A model generated the notes under the pieces. It saw nothing but the letters and a program-made list of their open reading frames with translations, was not told the origin of the DNA and made no database searches. A stretch of 64,000 nucleotides of DNA from Clavelina lepadiformis (Eukaryota > Chordata > Ascidiacea > Aplousobranchia > Clavelinidae): NCBI RefSeq assembly GCF_947623445.1, contig NC_135246.1, forward strand, positions 12,817,856 through 12,881,855, given 5' to 3'. A program made the position numbers and the translations under genes. Numbering within the stretch: the first letter of the stretch is position 1; every line of letters begins with the position of its first letter. Below, piece after piece: positions 60,523 through 64,000 of this stretch.

Positions 60523-61999
60523 GGCCACACAGAATGTAGATAAGGCTCCCATATTTACAAGTTGACTTTATTAGTTTATCAATATAATTAGTAGTCTGCG
60601 GGGGAGCAATAGCGTGTTTGTTTCAATATTTACTTAATTTTGACCGTTGTTTCACTCTAAAACCTTTTTGAAAGCTTCGGAGACACTTTAGTTTGTCACT
60701 TTATAGCATTGGACACTGGTGGAGAAAACATCTGTATGATTGTGTGCCTCGAGTATATCCAAACTTAAATGTACAGTAAATCCATAACAACGCGGTTTTG
60801 AGACTGAATTGACTTGAAGATTTTGAACTTTTCTGCATATCCTACTCTCTTTCAACAAGTTTTACATTCGTAAGTTTTACGCGAACGCGTTTGATGAAAA
60901 TTTAATTGTCATAAAAATGTTGATTCTCTGCTGAAGTTGCTGTTTCTGTCCTATCGAAGCTGTTCGCTCGATGCAGCGGTTTTCTTCTAGTGACATACTG
61001 ATGAATCCGTATGTCTATGGAATCATTAGGCCATGCAAACATTTTTTCAGTAAGTCAGTGGGTCTACAATTATCATCCAGATTAATGTTGCTGATTGTGC
61101 AAAATACAGTTGTTCTCAGTCACATATACGATGCTTAGCGTGTGCTTGTGTTATTTGAATAAGACTTCGTGCCGCCAAAAGTTCTTCTTATTAACTCTTG
61201 CCTAACACGTAATATAGCGCGTTTTACAACCTCCACCGCAATGCACATGCAGTAAACTTTGGGGTACGTGTTCGGCGACGATTTACTTTCACGCAATACA
61301 TTTACTTTACAGATTTATCGAGCTCATTTTAGTTTAAACTTTGCTTGCTTTGACACACTTCCATTGTAAACTTTTCAACCTCATTATTGTTTCGACTGTT
61401 GCGTTCGTGTCAACATTCCTATACACGTCGGTCAACTTTTTTATAAGCGTTTGTTCCCGTCTACTTTTCTGTTTACGCGTCCTACGTTCTTATCTCGTGT
61501 GGACATTGACTTTCTTGACCCGACCTTTAGAGAATTGACTTCATTGCAGTTTCTTCAACGTGGTTAAAAAAATATTGACTTGACCAAACGTTTCTACAGG
61601 GGTGGGGAATTTTGCTGATGTTTCACTTTTTTAATGTTTTTAAAAGCGATATAAACAGCTCTGCAAGTACAAGTCTTAGCGAGTTACATCTTGTGGTCTA
61701 GGACTCTAGGGGAAGTCAAGTGAAATGACGCAAAAACATACAATGTTATATTTTGTTAAACAGATATTTTAGCAATGTTCTAAATTCACTCGATCACTGC
61801 TGTACACCTAAACTCATGTTGACATTAAATGTAAACCAATGTTTGTATAACAACATTTAATGTAATGTTGTGGTGAGCCTGTCATTTTCAGTTTCCAATA
61901 CTTTGCCACTTCTATTGTCACCTGCACATAAACATTTTGATAATATTTTGTGAAAATATAACTTTCACAAATTAATTCAAACAAATTTGATTGTGTCTG
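60523..61999. other. Intergenic between SLC17 genes A and B, unit 2
   Basis: Copy of 37151..38627. One base differs (A60827 against C37455). No gene was recognised. Confidence 0.45.
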
Positions 62000-64000
62000 T
62001 TATTTACATGTGTCTGCTTTAGCCCATGGTTGCTCATCGCCTGATCCCAGAATAGCGTATGCAGTTACTCCGGTTAGGTTAATACCAAAGCTTAGCCAGA
62101 AAAGATTTTGCCAAAGAGAAACTGATTGCTGTAACATCAAATGTTTCTCATAATTTTTTACACGACTTCGCGAAAATAATTCTCACAAAACTTTACCTTG
62201 TTGACAACAATGTAACCTGCAGAAAAAGGTCCGAAAAAAGCGAAAATATGGGCAATGGTGTTGGATATCCCATAAACGATACCGCTATACCTCGGAGCAA
62301 TGTCAAGCGCGTTGCATTGATAACCTGAAACTAAAAACCAACCATCTCCTAAATATTTAAATAATAATGTTTAATCTTGATAGTTCTCCTTCAAACACAT
62401 ATCTATACGCTGCTAATTGGATGATTTGCTATATGTAAAAGCAAACTTTTTATCATACAAACAAGTCCGAGAGCTGCAATGCTCATTGTGAAAAGACTGA
62501 TGACCGCGTAATGGTTTCCTCCCACGTAACCAGTTAAAACCAGGAACAATCCCGACATAGAAGCAGATAGGAAAGAGCTTATCTTTCTTATGTTTGTTGT
62601 GGTTATAACTTTTTTTCTTCGAAGCATATCAGTAATTTGGCTTCCGAGTACTGCCACAAAACCTTGGAGCAAATAAGGAAGGATCATGGCTAATCCAATC
62701 TGCAGAACAAAAACACAAAGGTCGAATGCATGATCCATAATGGCAAATTGATGACTTGACAGAATATGTTAACGAACTTGTTGACCCTTGTAATATATGG
62801 ATATCGATGCTTTTGTATTCAAACTTACTTGCGTCATATCAAAGTCCAATACATTCGACATATAAGTTGGCAATACAGCAGGGAGAGTGTGTTGAAACCA
62901 GGCATCAGTTGAATGACAAACAAACAGTCCCCATGCACACTTCGATGTAAATATTGACTTCCACGGAATCGAGCTCAGTGTATGACGTACCTGAGAGCCG
63001 TTTACACGATAATTTTTGCAAATACCGTAAAACCTCTATTTGAGCGCCGCCACCTTTATTTGAACGCCACCTCTAATAGAACGCCACTTTTAAAGAAGGG
63101 TAGAAAAATAGAGCGCTATGGCGGTGAAATAGAGGTTTTACGGTAATAACTGATTTATGACAACATGTGTGATTAAAACTGTAGAAATTGTTTAAAGAGC
63201 TCTTAACTTAGTGGTTACTAGTGCAACCAAGATTTTCTTTAGCCAGGCTGCCTTCCCACATTCACAGTGAACCGTGACACCATCAGTAAAACCCAAGAAA
63301 CCAATTAATTTTATTAAATACCCCCATGACCAAAACCAAACCACACGACAACGGATTTTATAGAACCCAATAGGTGAAGTGTAAAACTATTGATAAGATA
63401 AGAGCGCACAAAACGCGAGATAAACAATGATAACCGCAAGTACAGTAATGGACTAAAACTAAAATGTGAAGTAATCATCGCACAGAAAATTAACGCATTG
63501 TAAAACGGTAAAATATAAGGTATTATAAATAACAAGTGACATATTTTCGTTACACTAGAGTTATTTAGAAGAATATTTATCCCTATTTTGAAACTGCGAT
63601 TGAAAGCTTCAGAAATGTTCGTATTCTACCTTATACCTCCCTTTTTCCAATGCTTTTCTCAATAAATTGTTTTTCCCATTCAGAAATCCATCTGTTGTTG
63701 GAAGGCGCATCAGACGCAAATATAAAAAAAAAGATTGCCCAAATGGTTGTCATTCCTCCTGAGTAGTAAATACATTCGTCATATTTCTGCGTATGTACAG
63801 TTAGATTTTGTTACTGTGTTGATTTGTTTCATGTTTTGCACTACTGTAACATTAACAAAGCATCGAAACTATGAAATATAATTTACAAACCTGTAATATA
63901 AAATACTGCTTCCCAGTTATTACTTTGTGCAATGACACCAGCTAAAGGGAATATTACCAAAAACCCAACCATTGAACCAGACAACGCAATTGAATTTAAT
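62000..64000 (-). CDS. SLC17 (sialin-like) MFS carrier, gene B, unit 2 (partial)
   Basis: Copy of the 3' part of gene B, from the stop at 62000 back to the window end, which cuts through exon 4 (the NYGWSKWAPPLE exon). Exons 5-9 are complete. The one coding difference seen from unit 1 (C62523 against A39151) is in exon 7 and changes a valine codon GTT to GTG, so it is silent. The 5' exons lie beyond the window. Confidence 0.83.
63025..63143. mobile_element. TA-flanked MITE, unit 2
   Basis: Copy of 39653..39768, 119 bp because of an extra GCC triplet beside the left inverted repeat (GAGCGCCGCCACC). The CCGTAAAACCTC termini and TA flanks are unchanged. Confidence 0.88.

Larger units (their letters stand above)
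41841..64000. repeat. Tandem duplication unit 2 (incomplete at window end)
   Basis: Continuous near-identical copy of 18469 onward. By eye I found these differences: T20232 vs C43604, C37455 vs A60827, A39151 vs C62523, G39812 vs A63187, and a GCC insertion near 63050 that changes the offset to 23,375 afterwards. The list may not be complete. Unit 2 runs off the window, so its right boundary is unknown. Confidence 0.95.

Noticed and set aside
1..64000. CRISPR arrays, bacterial operons or ribosome binding sites
   Set aside because: The split genes and repeat types are eukaryotic, and no regularly spaced short repeat array was seen.

Overview
This window reads as nuclear DNA of an AT-rich invertebrate animal. 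The genes are split into many short exons with small GT-AG introns, and the repeats are typical eukaryotic DNA transposons. The gene set (DHRS1-type dehydrogenase, SPEC3/stum-type membrane proteins, extracellular alpha-carbonic anhydrase, SLC17-type carriers, ZBED/hAT transposons) and the compact introns suggest a tunicate such as Ciona. That assignment is inference. All protein genes lie on the minus strand. I assembled exons by eye from splice signals and family motifs, so exon edges are models.

Layout: 0.1-2.0 kb holds a DHRS1-like short-chain dehydrogenase. 4.3-10.8 kb holds a tandem cluster of three SPEC3/stum-like genes; the middle one is 5'-truncated and frameshifted. 11.4-13.9 kb is a nest of hAT transposons, each bounded by its own perfect 8-bp target duplication. 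15.4-22.0 kb is a 17-exon gene that, as modelled, encodes a type I membrane protein with two complete alpha-carbonic anhydrase domains in one chain (668 residues). 22-31 kb is repeat-rich intergenic DNA with an older degenerate duplication, a hAT transposase relic and a 795-bp inverted-repeat element. 31.2-36.4 kb and 38.6-41.4 kb are two tandem SLC17 (sialin-like) carrier genes.

From 18,469 the sequence repeats almost base for base from 41,841 to the window end, with an offset of 23,372 bp. This tandem duplication starts in the intron between the linker exon and the second carbonic anhydrase domain. The downstream copy therefore keeps the signal peptide, the first domain and the linker but loses the second domain and membrane anchor; both carriers are copied as well, the last running off the window. 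Differences seen by eye are a handful of single bases and one 3-bp indel. The duplication is therefore either very young or an assembly artefact.

Functionally, the duplicated block pairs an extracellular CO2/bicarbonate enzyme with two putative proton- or anion-coupled carriers on one strand. Whether they act together is speculation. The best-supported unusual items are the two-domain carbonic anhydrase with matching intron phases, the large tandem duplication that truncates it, and the Russian-doll hAT insertions.
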